A model generated the notes under the pieces. The model was not told the origin of the DNA and made no database searches. It was given only the letters and a program-made list of their open reading frames with translations. Below are positions 17,529-26,252 of a stretch of DNA of 64,000 bases, piece after piece; position 1 is the first letter of the stretch; each line of letters opens with the position of its first letter. Made by a program: the position numbers and the translations under genes. This stretch comes from Franzmannia pantelleriensis (GTDB lineage Bacteria; Pseudomonadota; Gammaproteobacteria; Pseudomonadales; Halomonadaceae), in assembly GCF_900102875.1 (NCBI RefSeq), contig NZ_FNGH01000005.1, forward strand, positions 124,001 through 188,000, written 5' to 3'.

Positions 17529-19067
17529 CTAACGTGGCAGCGCGCCATGACGCGCCTTGAGATGATGCCGCAACAAGATTGCAGTCAGGTTAAGCAGCAG
17601 AATCACCAGCACCAGCAGCAGCGCGGTGGCATAGACCAGCGGCAGTGCAGCTTCGACATCGCCACTGTGGAAGCCAACGTCGAAGATATGATAGCCAAGG
17701 TGCATGAACTTGCGTTCAAGATGCAGGAACGGAAACTCGGCGTCCAGCGGCACCTGGGGCGCCAGCTTGGCGACGCCCACCAACATCAGCGGCGCTACCT
17801 CGCCGGCGGCCCGCGCCACTGCCAAGATCATGCCGGTGAGCATCGCCGGCAACGCCATCGGTACCACCACCCGGCGCAGCGTCTCGAGCCGTGTCGCCCC
17901 CAGCGCCAGGGCACCCTCGCGCTGATGATCGGGTATCCGCGCCAGGCCCTCCTCGGTGGCCACGATTACCACCGGCAGGGTCAGCAGCGCCAGGGTCAGC
18001 GACGCCCACAGCAGCCCGCCGGTGCCGAAGGTCGGCGACGGCAGCTGGTCGCTGAAGAACCATTCGTCGAGGCTGCCGCCGATACCGTAGACGAATACCC
18101 CCAAGCCGAACACGCCGTAGACGATCGACGGCACCCCGGCGAGGTTGCGCACGCTGATCCGCACCAGCCGGGTCAGCCGCCCCTGGTGGGCGATCTCGTT
18201 AAGGTAGATGGCCGCCAGCACGCCGAACGGCGCCACCAGCGCGGACATCAGCAGCACCAGCAGCACGGTACCGAAGATCGCCGGCCACACGCCGCCGGCG
18301 GTGTTGGCGGCGCGCGGCCCCTCACTGAGGAAGCGCCATACGCCTGTCCCCCAAGCGCCGAGCTTGGCCGGCAGGCGCATATCATTGGGCCGCTGGATCG
18401 CTAATATGTCTTCGAGCGGCAGCGCCAGGCGCTCGCCGTCGACGCTCTCCAGCAGCACCCGGTCGCGGGCCATCTGCGCCTGAAGGGCCAGAATCTCAGC
18501 GTTGGCCGTCGCCAGCTCGCCCTCGAGCCGGGCGCGGCTGGCAGCATCCCGGGCCGCGCCCAGCTCCCTCACTCGCGGCATGACCTCGTCCTGGCGCAGC
18601 GCATCGCGGGCCGCACGCAGCGCTTCCAGGCGCGCCAGGCGCGCGTTCAGCGCCGCCCACTGAGCCGCATCATCCTCTAAGACTAGCGCCTCCCCATCCT
18701 CTTCGAGCCCCGCCACCCGACCGATGAAATCGCCCCAGCGACGCCGCTCGATGACCACCAGCTCCGCCGGGCGCTGCTGCTCGACGATACGCGCCACCTC
18801 GACCCAGCGCCACGGGGTGCCCAGCCACTCGCGATTGCCGGTGTGGTAGAGCCGCTCGACGCCTTCGGCGCTGCGCTCCTCGCGACCGGGACGCGCGGCG
18901 AAGCGGCTGCCATCGTCGAGTTCCACCTGCACCACCTCGGCGGGCCAGAAGTGCGCCAGCCCGCGCCCTGCCAGCAGGGTCAGCAGCGCCGCTAGCAGCA
19001 GCAGCGATAGCGCTACGCTGCCGGCCGCCAGCCACGGCCAGGGGCCTTCGCCACGGGATAGCCTCAT
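17529..19067 (-). CDS. pstA: Phosphate ABC transporter permease PstA with long N-terminal domain
   Basis: PstA is one of the two membrane subunits of the phosphate importer. The 512-residue protein is much longer than E. coli PstA (about 296). One membrane helix (about 15-38) is followed by a soluble, probably periplasmic domain with a coiled-coil-like stretch near residues 140-205. The conserved permease core starts near residue 250, with EAA loop [18 protein letters not shown] and [13 protein letters not shown]. Long PstA proteins of this type occur in marine gammaproteobacteria. The start overlaps the pstC stop by 4 bp. Confidence 0.94.
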   Translation of the reverse strand: MRLSRGEGPWPWLAAGSVALSLLLLAALLTLLAGRGLAHFWPAEVVQVELDDGSRFAARPGREERSAEGVERLYHTGNREWLGTPWRWVEVARIVEQQRPAELVVIERRRWGDFIGRVAGLEEDGEALVLEDDAAQWAALNARLARLEALRAARDALRQDEVMPRVRELGAARDAASRARLEGELATANAEILALQAQMARDRVLLESVDGERLALPLEDILAIQRPNDMRLPAKLGAWGTGVWRFLSEGPRAANTAGGVWPAIFGTVLLVLLMSALVAPFGVLAAIYLNEIAHQGRLTRLVRISVRNLAGVPSIVYGVFGLGVFVYGIGGSLDEWFFSDQLPSPTFGTGGLLWASLTLALLTLPVVIVATEEGLARIPDHQREGALALGATRLETLRRVVVPMALPAMLTGMILAVARAAGEVAPLMLVGVAKLAPQVPLDAEFPFLHLERKFMHLGYHIFDVGFHSGDVEAALPLVYATALLLVLVILLLNLTAILLRHHLKARHGALPR

Positions 19068-20812
19068 GTCGGCCCGCCCAGCCGCTGATAGCGACGCCTG
19101 AGCCGGCCGCGCACCACCTCGGCCAGGGTATTGACGCTGAAGGTAAACACGAACAGCAGCAACGCACTGAGAAACAGCAACCGATAGTGGGTGCCGCCCA
19201 GGGCCGCCTCAGGCAGCTCGATGGCGATATTCGCCGACAGCGAGCGCAGGCCGTCGAAGGGACTCGCCGTCATCACCGCGGTATTCCCGGTGGCCATCAA
19301 CACGATCATGGTTTCTCCCACCGCACGGCCGGCGCCAATCATCAGCGCGGCAAATACCCCCGGGCTGGCCGCCGGCAGCACTACCTTCCACAGTGCCTGC
19401 CAGCGCGTCGCGCCCATCGCTGCGGCGCCTTCGGCAAGGCTCTTGGGCACACCGGAGAGCGCATCCTCGGCCAGCGCATAGATGGTCGGCATCACCGCCA
19501 GGCCCATGGCCAAACCGACGATCATGGCATTGCGGCTGGCGTAGTCGAGGCCCAGCTGAATTTCGAGCCAGGTTCGCATATCGCCATCGAACCACCAGCG
19601 CTCCAGGCTCGGCGACAGCCACAGCGCCAGCGCCGCCAGCAGCGCCAGCCAGGGTATCAGCCACAGTCCTGCCCAGCTTAGTGGCAGGCGCTGACGCAGC
19701 CGTGGCGAGAGCCGTGTCCACAGGCTACCACCGGCCAGCATGCCCAACGGCAGCACCAGCAGCAGTGCCAGCACCCCTGGCAGGTGGCGCTCGACCCAGG
19801 GCGCCAGCACCAGGCCGGCGATAAAGCCCAGCACCACGCCGGGCAGTGCCTCCATCAGTTCCAGGGTCGGCTTGATTCGCGCGCGCAGCCCCGCCGACAT
19901 GAAGCAAGCGGTATGCACCGCCGCCCCCAGTGCCAACGGGATCGCCACCAGCAGCGCATAGGCAGCGGCCTTGAGGGTACCCCAGGCCAGCGGGGCCAGG
20001 CCGTAGCGCGGCTCGTCCTGGCTGTCGCTGACGCTGGTCTGCCAGCGCTGCTGGGGCACGGCGTGGCCCTCGTAGTGCTGCGGCAGCCACAGGCTGCGCC
20101 AGCTGACCTCAGCGTGTTCGGCATCGATCTCCAGGCGGCTGGCCGCATCCGGCGTGCCCCACCACAGGTGGCCCTGATCATCCCATCCCAGCGCCTCGCC
20201 GGCGGGTGCCTGCCCCTGCCAGCGCAGGCCACCGATGGCCTGGTAGAGCCCCAGTCGATTGGCCTCATTCACCGCCAGCGCCTGACGCCCGGGCAGTGCA
20301 ATCAGCTGACGAATGGGTAGTTCACCGATGGTTTGATAGTGGCCGGTCGGCGCCGGTACGGCCTGATCGGCCACAGTCACCCAGCGCTGTACGCCGCCGC
20401 CGTCGTCGCCGACCAGCAGCGCACGCCCGCCTTCCAGCGCCACCAACGCGGTGACACGCCGCGATGGCGGCACCGCCTCGACGCGGCCAGACAGCTGAAG
20501 TCCGCTGGCAGTGCGCTGAAACACCACCAGCTCACGGCCATCGGCCTGCCACTGCTGCTGCTCGCCCGCGGCGCTGAGGGTGTCCGTCGGCAGGCTCGCC
20601 AGCGGCGGCAAGGCGTCACTCGAGGTAGGCTGCTCGCGCACCTCTGGCGCAACGAACAGCGGCGCCACCTCGACGGCCAAAAACACCCCGATCGCCAACA
20701 CTGCCCCAATCACGCCGATGCCACAGGCGCTGATCACGCCCGTGGCCAGACGGTCGCGAAACAGGCGCAGACGCTGGCGAAAACGGCGGGAGGTAGTGGC
20801 AGAGTCGGTCAT
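19064..20812 (-). CDS. pstC: Phosphate ABC transporter permease PstC with long N-terminal domain
   Basis: This is the second membrane subunit, 582 residues against about 319 in E. coli. A membrane helix (about 28-52) precedes a soluble region (about 55-275) rich in beta-strand and Trp/Gln, perhaps propeller-like, which is probably periplasmic. The permease core follows, with LMEALPGVVLGFIAGLVLAP, the EAA loop EGAAAMGATRWQALWKVV and RAVGETMIVLMATGN. A Pho box lies 45 bp upstream of the start, so pstC is the first gene of the PhoB-controlled transcript pstC-pstA-pstB-phoU-cysZ. Confidence 0.94.
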   Translation of the reverse strand: MTDSATTSRRFRQRLRLFRDRLATGVISACGIGVIGAVLAIGVFLAVEVAPLFVAPEVREQPTSSDALPPLASLPTDTLSAAGEQQQWQADGRELVVFQRTASGLQLSGRVEAVPPSRRVTALVALEGGRALLVGDDGGGVQRWVTVADQAVPAPTGHYQTIGELPIRQLIALPGRQALAVNEANRLGLYQAIGGLRWQGQAPAGEALGWDDQGHLWWGTPDAASRLEIDAEHAEVSWRSLWLPQHYEGHAVPQQRWQTSVSDSQDEPRYGLAPLAWGTLKAAAYALLVAIPLALGAAVHTACFMSAGLRARIKPTLELMEALPGVVLGFIAGLVLAPWVERHLPGVLALLLVLPLGMLAGGSLWTRLSPRLRQRLPLSWAGLWLIPWLALLAALALWLSPSLERWWFDGDMRTWLEIQLGLDYASRNAMIVGLAMGLAVMPTIYALAEDALSGVPKSLAEGAAAMGATRWQALWKVVLPAASPGVFAALMIGAGRAVGETMIVLMATGNTAVMTASPFDGLRSLSANIAIELPEAALGGTHYRLLFLSALLLFVFTFSVNTLAEVVRGRLRRRYQRLGGPT

Positions 20813-20840
20813 CGATGGCGCCTGTCAGCAGCGGGTAACC

Positions 20841-20873
20841 ACAGTAAGGCATTTTGATGACAGCGAGATGACA
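20841..20873 (-). promoter_or_regulatory. Pho box and -10 element of pstC
   Basis: On the minus strand two TGTCAT half-sites (20868-20873 and 20857-20862) are spaced 11 bp apart, followed 10 bp later by TACTGT (20841-20846) as a weak -10. The box directly abuts the pstS stop codon. It matches the phoB promoter arrangement in this window and marks the start of the PhoB-driven pstCAB-phoU transcript. Confidence 0.85.
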
Positions 20874-21797
20874 TCAGCCCTCCTCCAGGCCGAGCAACGC
20901 CCGGGCCTCGCGGCGCTGAGACTCGGGCAGGGCGATGAATCCGCTCTCCTCGGCGAGCGACTGCCCCGCGTCGGAGAGCACCAGCTCAAAGAAAGCCGCT
21001 TCGGATGGCGGCAGCCGCTCGCCGGGGGGCAGATTGACGTAGAGATAGAGCGCCCGCGACAGCGGATAGTCGCCGTTGAGCACGTTGTCTGCCGTGGGTG
21101 TCAGCGCCTCGCCGCCAGCGTTTTCCAGCGCTACGGCGCGCACGCCGGCGGTGAGGTAGCCGGCACCAGCGTAGCCGATCGCACCAGGCGACGCAGCGAC
21201 GGCAGCCACCACCGCCGCCGAGCCGGTATGCTCGCTGACGTCGAGGCGGAAGTCGCCGCCACACAGCGCCTGGCGCTTGAACACGCCGTGAGTGCCCGAT
21301 ACCGAGTTGCGACCATGTCGCGCCACGCTGCCACGCTGTGAGCTGCCTGGCAGCATTTCCCAACGGTTAACCGTTTCAGGAGCACCACAGCGCCGAGTAT
21401 CGGAGAAGATGGCATCGAGATCGGCGAGGCTCAGCGCCTCGAGCTGGTGGTGGCGATGTACGAACACCGCCAGGGCATCCAGCGCCAACGGTATCTCCAG
21501 CGGTGGGTGCCCCTGCCGCGCGACGATCTCCTCACGCTCGGCCGCCGACATGCGCCGCGACATCGGCCCCAGCCGGCTGGTGCCTGCGGCCAGCGCCGCC
21601 GGAGCCGTGGCCGAGCCGCTGGCCTGCAGCTGCAGGCGTACCCCGGGGTGTTGGCGCTCGAGCCGTTCACCCCAGCGCAGCATCAGCCCGGCCAGGGTCT
21701 CGGAACCCACTGAATCAAGGCTGCCCACCACGATGCCCTCGTCGGCGGACAGCGGCCAGGCCATCAGCAGGCAGCACAGCAGCAGCAGACGTTGCAT
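20874..21797 (-). CDS. pstS: PstS-like phosphate-binding protein
   Basis: This is a periplasmic phosphate-binding protein of the PstS superfamily, about 307 residues. The start at 21797 gives a clean signal peptide (MQRLLLLCCLLMAWPLSA). The mature part opens GIVVGSLDSVGSETLAGLM and holds the binding-site pattern ASGSATAPAAL with GPMSRRMSAAE, and SGTHGVFK later. This subtype differs from E. coli PstS and is common in marine bacteria. No Shine-Dalgarno site is obvious at this start. No Pho box was seen upstream, whereas pstC has one directly after this gene. Confidence 0.9.
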   Translation of the reverse strand: MQRLLLLCCLLMAWPLSADEGIVVGSLDSVGSETLAGLMLRWGERLERQHPGVRLQLQASGSATAPAALAAGTSRLGPMSRRMSAAEREEIVARQGHPPLEIPLALDALAVFVHRHHQLEALSLADLDAIFSDTRRCGAPETVNRWEMLPGSSQRGSVARHGRNSVSGTHGVFKRQALCGGDFRLDVSEHTGSAAVVAAVAASPGAIGYAGAGYLTAGVRAVALENAGGEALTPTADNVLNGDYPLSRALYLYVNLPPGERLPPSEAAFFELVLSDAGQSLAEESGFIALPESQRREARALLGLEEG

Positions 21798-21966
21798 CAA
21801 GCGGCCGCTGCTTCGCAATGCTCGGCCGATCGCTTGAGTAGCGAGCCGCCGAAGTGGATTAGCGCAGCGACTGGAGCTAGCCGATGGCTGGCGTATATCA
21901 TGGCGTCTCGCTGCCGTCGCGCAGCGCTGCCCTTTTCCTTCACAACAACAAGATGCTGCACATTCC

Positions 21967-22371
21967 ATGACCGACCTCGACGATGTACCCGCGCCCCAGG
22001 GCCAACTGACACTCAAACTGCTGGCCTCCCGGCAGGATACCAATTTCTACGGCGATATCCCTGCCGGCTGGCTGATTGGCCATATGGACCAGGCCGCCGA
22101 GCTGGCTGCCGGGCGTCAGGCCCACGGCCGCACCGCCACGGTAGCCCTGGAGTCGATGGATTTCCTGTGCCCGGTACGGGTCGGCTCGGTGGTCAATATC
22201 TACACCACGGTGCGTGATATCGGCCGCAGCTCGGTGAAGGTCGACGTCGAGGTGTGGATTCGCCCTCATCAGGAACGCAACCCAGACGAGCTCTACAAGG
22301 TGACCGAGGCGCGCTTCGTGATGGTCGCCCTGGACGACAACGGCCGTATTCGCGCCGTCCCCGATGCCTGA
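21967..22371 (+). CDS. Acyl-CoA thioesterase, YciA-type hotdog fold
   Basis: This 134-residue single hotdog-domain protein probably hydrolyses acyl-CoAs in the cytoplasm. Family features are DTNFYGDIPAGWLIGHMDQA (active-site Asp in the helix), then GRTATVALESMDFLCPVRVGS, and TEARFVMVALDDNGR near the end. The length matches YciA (about 132). It is divergent from pstS and is followed by a strong symmetric hairpin shared with the convergent dctP-like gene. Substrate chain length cannot be inferred. Confidence 0.9.
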   Translation: MTDLDDVPAPQGQLTLKLLASRQDTNFYGDIPAGWLIGHMDQAAELAAGRQAHGRTATVALESMDFLCPVRVGSVVNIYTTVRDIGRSSVKVDVEVWIRPHQERNPDELYKVTEARFVMVALDDNGRIRAVPDA

Positions 22372-22398
22372 ACGCCTGACGGTGATCGCTTGAACGAC

Positions 22399-22422
22399 GA
22401 TGGGCGCCCTGGGGCGCCCATC
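22399..22422. terminator. Hairpin between convergent thioesterase and TRAP genes
   Basis: GATGGGCGCC and GGCGCCCATC form a 10-bp perfect stem with a CTGG loop. It sits between two convergent genes. No T-run follows on either strand, so termination would be weak or Rho-assisted. Confidence 0.5.
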
Positions 22423-22440
22423 ATATTCACGTTAGTGGCG

Positions 22441-23529
22441 TTAGGCGCCGACAGTGTCACGCCCCTTTAGATAGGCATATTCGCCCACATCGGTGAAGGG
22501 CCGTACCAGGCGCTGGAAGGCCAGGTAGGAGTCGTAGATCTGCTTCGAGTCCGGGTCATTATCGACCTGGCGCTGCAGCACCTCCATGGAGGATTCGTAG
22601 AGCGCTTGCATGACGTCATCGGGGAAGGTGCGCAGCTCCACACCGTGCTCCTCGACCAGCGTCTCGAGGGCCTGGGCGTTGCGGTAAGTGAACTCGTCGA
22701 TCATCGACAGGTTGGCACTGCGCGCGGCTTCGGTCACAACGTCCTTGAGGTCGTCGGGCAGCGCATTCCAGGCGTCCAGGTTGATGGTGCCTTCGAGCAC
22801 CGCGCTGGGCTCGTTCCACACCGAGGTGTAGTAGTAATCGGCGACCTGATAGAGCCCGAATGCCATGTCGTTGTAGGGCCCCACCCAGTCGGCAGCGTCG
22901 AGCACGCCAGTCTGCAGCGAGGTGAAGATCTCCGAGCCGGGCATGTTCACCGCAGTGGCGCCGATGCCGTTCATGGCCTCGCCGGCCAGCCCCGGCAGGC
23001 GAATGCGCACGCCGCGCATATCATCCAGCGAGTGGATCTCCTTCTTGAACCAGCCGGCCATCTGAGTGCCGGTATTGCCTACCGCGAACGGCTTGAGGTT
23101 GTGCTTGGCGTAGAGCTCGTCCCACAGCGCCTGACCGCCGCCGTTGTAGAGCCAGGCGTTGGTCTCGGTGGTGTTCATGCCGAAGGGTACGGCGGTGAAG
23201 AACTGCGCTGCGGCGACCTTGCCACGCCAGTAGTAGGCCGCGGAGTGGCCCATCTCGGCGGTACCGGCGGCCACGGCATCGAAGACTTCCAGGGCCGGCA
23301 CCAGTTCGCCGGCACCCAGCACCTCGATACGCATGCGTCCGCCGGAGAGCCGCTCGATGCGCTCGGCGAAGTCCTTGGCTCCGGTGCCCAGCGCCGGGAA
23401 GTTCTGCGGCCAGGAGGTGACCATGCGCCAGGTGATGACGTCGTCGGCTTTGGCGGTGGAGATGAAAGGTGCGGCGGCGACGCCGGCGGCACCGGCACCC
23501 AGGGTCTTGAGAAAGTTACGGCGTTGCAT
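22441..23529 (-). CDS. TRAP transporter substrate-binding protein (DctP family), orphan
   Basis: This periplasmic binding protein of about 362 residues belongs to the TRAP family. The start at 23529 gives a twin-arginine signal (MQRRNFLKTLGAGAAGVAAAP), implying folded export, and has GGAG upstream. The mature part shows WRMVTSWPQNFPALGTG, then MRGVRIRLPGLAGEAMNGIGATAVNMPGSE split across the usual ligand-binding arginine region, and ADWVGPYND. It resembles the subgroup that binds 2-oxo or hydroxy acids such as lactate-calcium, but the ligand is not known. No dctQ or dctM membrane genes are nearby, so its partner must be elsewhere. Confidence 0.9.
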   Translation of the reverse strand: MQRRNFLKTLGAGAAGVAAAPFISTAKADDVITWRMVTSWPQNFPALGTGAKDFAERIERLSGGRMRIEVLGAGELVPALEVFDAVAAGTAEMGHSAAYYWRGKVAAAQFFTAVPFGMNTTETNAWLYNGGGQALWDELYAKHNLKPFAVGNTGTQMAGWFKKEIHSLDDMRGVRIRLPGLAGEAMNGIGATAVNMPGSEIFTSLQTGVLDAADWVGPYNDMAFGLYQVADYYYTSVWNEPSAVLEGTINLDAWNALPDDLKDVVTEAARSANLSMIDEFTYRNAQALETLVEEHGVELRTFPDDVMQALYESSMEVLQRQVDNDPDSKQIYDSYLAFQRLVRPFTDVGEYAYLKGRDTVGA

Positions 23530-23571
23530 GAGGCGAACTCCAGAAGCGTTATTGTGATTTCCTGGCAGGCT

Positions 23572-23630
23572 CAGGGAAGCGCTGAATAAATCGACGAGCG
23601 ATGCGCAGACAGTTATGCAGTGTTTCCTGG
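23572..23630. repeat. Short imperfect inverted repeat related to the 27.7-kb MITE-like element
   Basis: Arms CAGGGAAGCGCTGAATAA and (reverse complement) CAGGAAACACTGCATAA flank about 20 bp that include ACGAGCGA. The pattern GAA..GC.CTG.A.AAAT followed by ACGAGCGA recurs at the left end of the 27677-27842 element, so this may be a remnant or short relative. It lies upstream of the TRAP binding-protein gene. Confidence 0.35.
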
Positions 23631-23730
23631 ATCCTGCGGGAAAGTATCCGCCAGCGAGTATGCTAAGCCGACTTTCGTTCGGCAAGCCCCGCCGCTCAAC
23701 GCAGACATTTAGTGATATTGCTGTTGGCGA

Positions 23731-23921
23731 GGAACGCTGGCGGTAGGTCGAAGGGGAGGTTTGCGCCATGGGTGAGGAGGATTCCTCCGGACGGGCTGGC
23801 CATGGATGGCCAGCCCCGGTCCTGCAAGCGGAGCAGGATGCGAGAGTGAAGCAGGGCGCAAGGTAGCGCCCAGGGATGGGTTTACAGCGCCTCCCCGTAG
23901 GCCTACCGCCAGATCAGTTCC
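23731..23921 (+). repeat. 191-bp structured intergenic element, copy 2
   Basis: This copy matches 7060-7250 in length and overall order. The closing helix pairs GGAAC with GTTCC, CTGGCGGTAGG with CCTACCGCCAG (perfect 11 bp), and GGGGAGG (23753-23759) with CCTCCCC (23890-23896). Inner hairpins are 23771-23791 (arm GGAGGA/TCCTCC), GGGCTGGCCA/TGGCCAGCCC (23793-23816), TCCTGC/GCAGGA and GGGCGC/GCGCCC. GGGGAGG lies 8 nt before an ATG (23768) opening 32 codons. It occupies the middle of the 465-bp gap (23530-23994) between the TRAP gene and uvrD, both transcribed leftward; the rest of that gap holds a small inverted repeat and no recognised gene. Confidence 0.8.
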
Positions 23922-23994
23922 GAGAGCGATGCTGCGGCCTGCCCCCGGCGTCTCTCGCTTGCTTTCTTCTGCCCCGACGCTCCTTACTGACTTT

Positions 23995-26199
23995 CTACAG
24001 CGGGGTCAGCTTGGCAAAGCCCAGCACCAGCCACTTGTCGCCCTCGCCCTCGAAGCTGACCTGGACCCGGGCACGTTCGCCCTCGCCCTCGGCGTTGAGG
24101 ATCACCCCCTCGCCGAACAGCGGATGGCTGACCCGCTGCCCCAGCGACAGGCTGGGCAGGTCGCCGCCGCCATTCACTGAGGTCTGCTGCGATAGGCCCA
24201 CCGCCGGGCGCGCGGTCACCGGACGCGAGATCTGGCCGCGCAGGCGCACCTCCTCGAGCAGCTCCTCGGGCAGTTCGCGTAGAAAGCGCGACGGCCGCTG
24301 GAAGGTCTCCTTGCCGTGCAGGCGGCGTAGTTCGGCGTAGGTCAGGTAGAGCTTGCGCATGGCCCGGGTCAAGCCCACGTAGCAGAGCCGGCGCTCCTCC
24401 TCGAGGCGACCGGGCTCCTCCAGCGACATCTTGTGCGGGAACAGTCCCTCCTCGACGCCGGCCACGAAGACGATGGGAAACTCCAGGCCCTTGGCGGAGT
24501 GAAGGGTCATCAGCTGCACGCAGTCCTCGAACTCGTCGGCCTCGTGGTCGCCGGCGTTGAGCGCCGCTTCGGAGAGGAACGGCTCCAGCGCCGCGGCGCC
24601 CTCGCCGACCTCCTGATTCTCCAGTGCATCGCCCTGGGTAAAGGCGCGGGCGGCGTTGATCAGCTCCTCGAGGTTCTCGACCCGGGCCTGGCCCTTCTCG
24701 CCCTTCTCATTGGCGTGGTGCTCGACCAGCCCACTCGAGTGATTCACATGGGCGATGATCTCGTGCAGGGCCATGCCGGCGGTGTCGTTGTCGAGTTGTT
24801 CGATCAGCTCGGCAAAGGCACGCACCGCATTGGCGGCACGGCCCTTGAGCAGCGCATCGCTGAGCGCGTCGTGCAGCGCCTGCCATAGCGAGACGTTATT
24901 GAGCCGTGCATGCTCGCGGAGGATCTCGACGGTGCGGGTGCCGATGCCGCGGGCCGGCACGTTGATGACGCGCTCCAGGGAGGCGTCGTCCTCGCGATTG
25001 AGCAGCAGCCGCAAGTAGGCCAGGGCGTTCTTGATCTCGAGCCGCTCATAGAAGCGCTGGCCGCCGTAGATGCGGTAGGGCACGCCCTGGCGGATCAGAG
25101 TCTCCTCGAGTACCCGCGACTGGGCATTGGAGCGGTAGAGGATCGCAATCTCTCGCCGCGCCGCGCCGTCGCGCACCTGCTCACCAATGGTATCGACGAT
25201 GAAGCGCGCTTCATCGAGGTCGTTGAAGCCGGCATAGACCGAGATCGGCTCGCCCTTGGTGCCTTCGGTCCACAGCTCCTTGCCCATGCGCCCGGTGTTG
25301 TGGCTGATCAGCGCGTTGGCGGCATCGAGGATGGCGCTGGTGGAGCGGTAGTTCTGCTCCAGCCGCACCGTGCGGGTATCGCGGAACTCCTGCTCGAAGC
25401 GGCGAATGTTCTCGACCCGCGCGCCGCGCCAGCCATAGATTGACTGGTCGTCGTCGCCTACCACGGTCATGCCGGCCGCCTCGCCGGTCAGCAGTTTAAG
25501 CCAGGCGTACTGCAGGGTGTTGGTGTCCTGGAACTCGTCGACCAGCACATGCGCAAAGCGCGCCTGATAATGCGCCAGCAGCGCCGGGGTGTCGCGCAGC
25601 AGCTCGAGGCTCCGGAGCAGCAGCTCGCCGAAGTCGACCAGGCCGCCACGCTCGCAGGTCAGCTGGTAGCGTTCGTAGAGCTCGACCATCTGCGCCATGT
25701 AACCATCGCCGTGGGCATCGACCTGATGCGGTCGCAGCCCCTCCTCCTTGCAGCCGGAGATGAAATACTGCACCTGACGCGGCGGGAAGCGCTCGTCGTC
25801 GATGCGGTGGTCCTTGAGCAGGCGCTTGACCAGGCGCAGCTGGTCGTCGCTGTCGATGATCTGGAAGTGCTGGGGCAGCCGCGCATCCTGCCAGTGGGTG
25901 CGCAGCAGGCGATGGGCGATGGAGTGGAAGGTGCCCACCCACATGTTGCGCAGCGACAGGCCGAGCAGCGCCTCGAGGCGGGTACGCATCTCGCGGGCCG
26001 CCTTGTTGGTGAAGGTCACGGCAAGAATCGCGTAGGGTGACATGCCCTCGGTCTGCAGCAGCCAGGCGATACGATGCACCAGCACCCGGGTCTTGCCGGA
26101 ACCGGCCCCGGCGAGCACCAGCATGTTGCCCTGGGGCCCACTTACCGCCTCACGCTGGGCGGGATTGAGGTGATCGAGAATCGCCGTGACGTCATCCAT
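23995..26199 (-). CDS. uvrD: DNA helicase II UvrD
   Basis: UvrD is a superfamily-1 3'-5' helicase acting in nucleotide excision and mismatch repair. The protein is about 734 residues (family about 720). It has Q-motif LNPAQREAV, Walker A AGAGSGKT, VTFTNKAAREMR (motif Ia), VDEFQDTN (motif II), GDDDQSIYGWRGA (motif III), LEQNYRST (motif IV), LMTLHSAKGLEFP (motif V) and VGLTRAM (motif VI). It ends with the Tudor-like C-terminal segment VSHPLFGEGVILN, typical of UvrD. The ATG at 26199 aligns with the E. coli start; a GTG four codons upstream is an alternative. No good ribosome-binding site is seen for either. Confidence 0.96.
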   Translation of the reverse strand: MDDVTAILDHLNPAQREAVSGPQGNMLVLAGAGSGKTRVLVHRIAWLLQTEGMSPYAILAVTFTNKAAREMRTRLEALLGLSLRNMWVGTFHSIAHRLLRTHWQDARLPQHFQIIDSDDQLRLVKRLLKDHRIDDERFPPRQVQYFISGCKEEGLRPHQVDAHGDGYMAQMVELYERYQLTCERGGLVDFGELLLRSLELLRDTPALLAHYQARFAHVLVDEFQDTNTLQYAWLKLLTGEAAGMTVVGDDDQSIYGWRGARVENIRRFEQEFRDTRTVRLEQNYRSTSAILDAANALISHNTGRMGKELWTEGTKGEPISVYAGFNDLDEARFIVDTIGEQVRDGAARREIAILYRSNAQSRVLEETLIRQGVPYRIYGGQRFYERLEIKNALAYLRLLLNREDDASLERVINVPARGIGTRTVEILREHARLNNVSLWQALHDALSDALLKGRAANAVRAFAELIEQLDNDTAGMALHEIIAHVNHSSGLVEHHANEKGEKGQARVENLEELINAARAFTQGDALENQEVGEGAAALEPFLSEAALNAGDHEADEFEDCVQLMTLHSAKGLEFPIVFVAGVEEGLFPHKMSLEEPGRLEEERRLCYVGLTRAMRKLYLTYAELRRLHGKETFQRPSRFLRELPEELLEEVRLRGQISRPVTARPAVGLSQQTSVNGGGDLPSLSLGQRVSHPLFGEGVILNAEGEGERARVQVSFEGEGDKWLVLGFAKLTPL

Positions 26200-26252
26200 A
26201 GGGGCTGGCACTTGCAGGTCGAAAATGGATGCCTAGCGTAGCATATTGCCGC

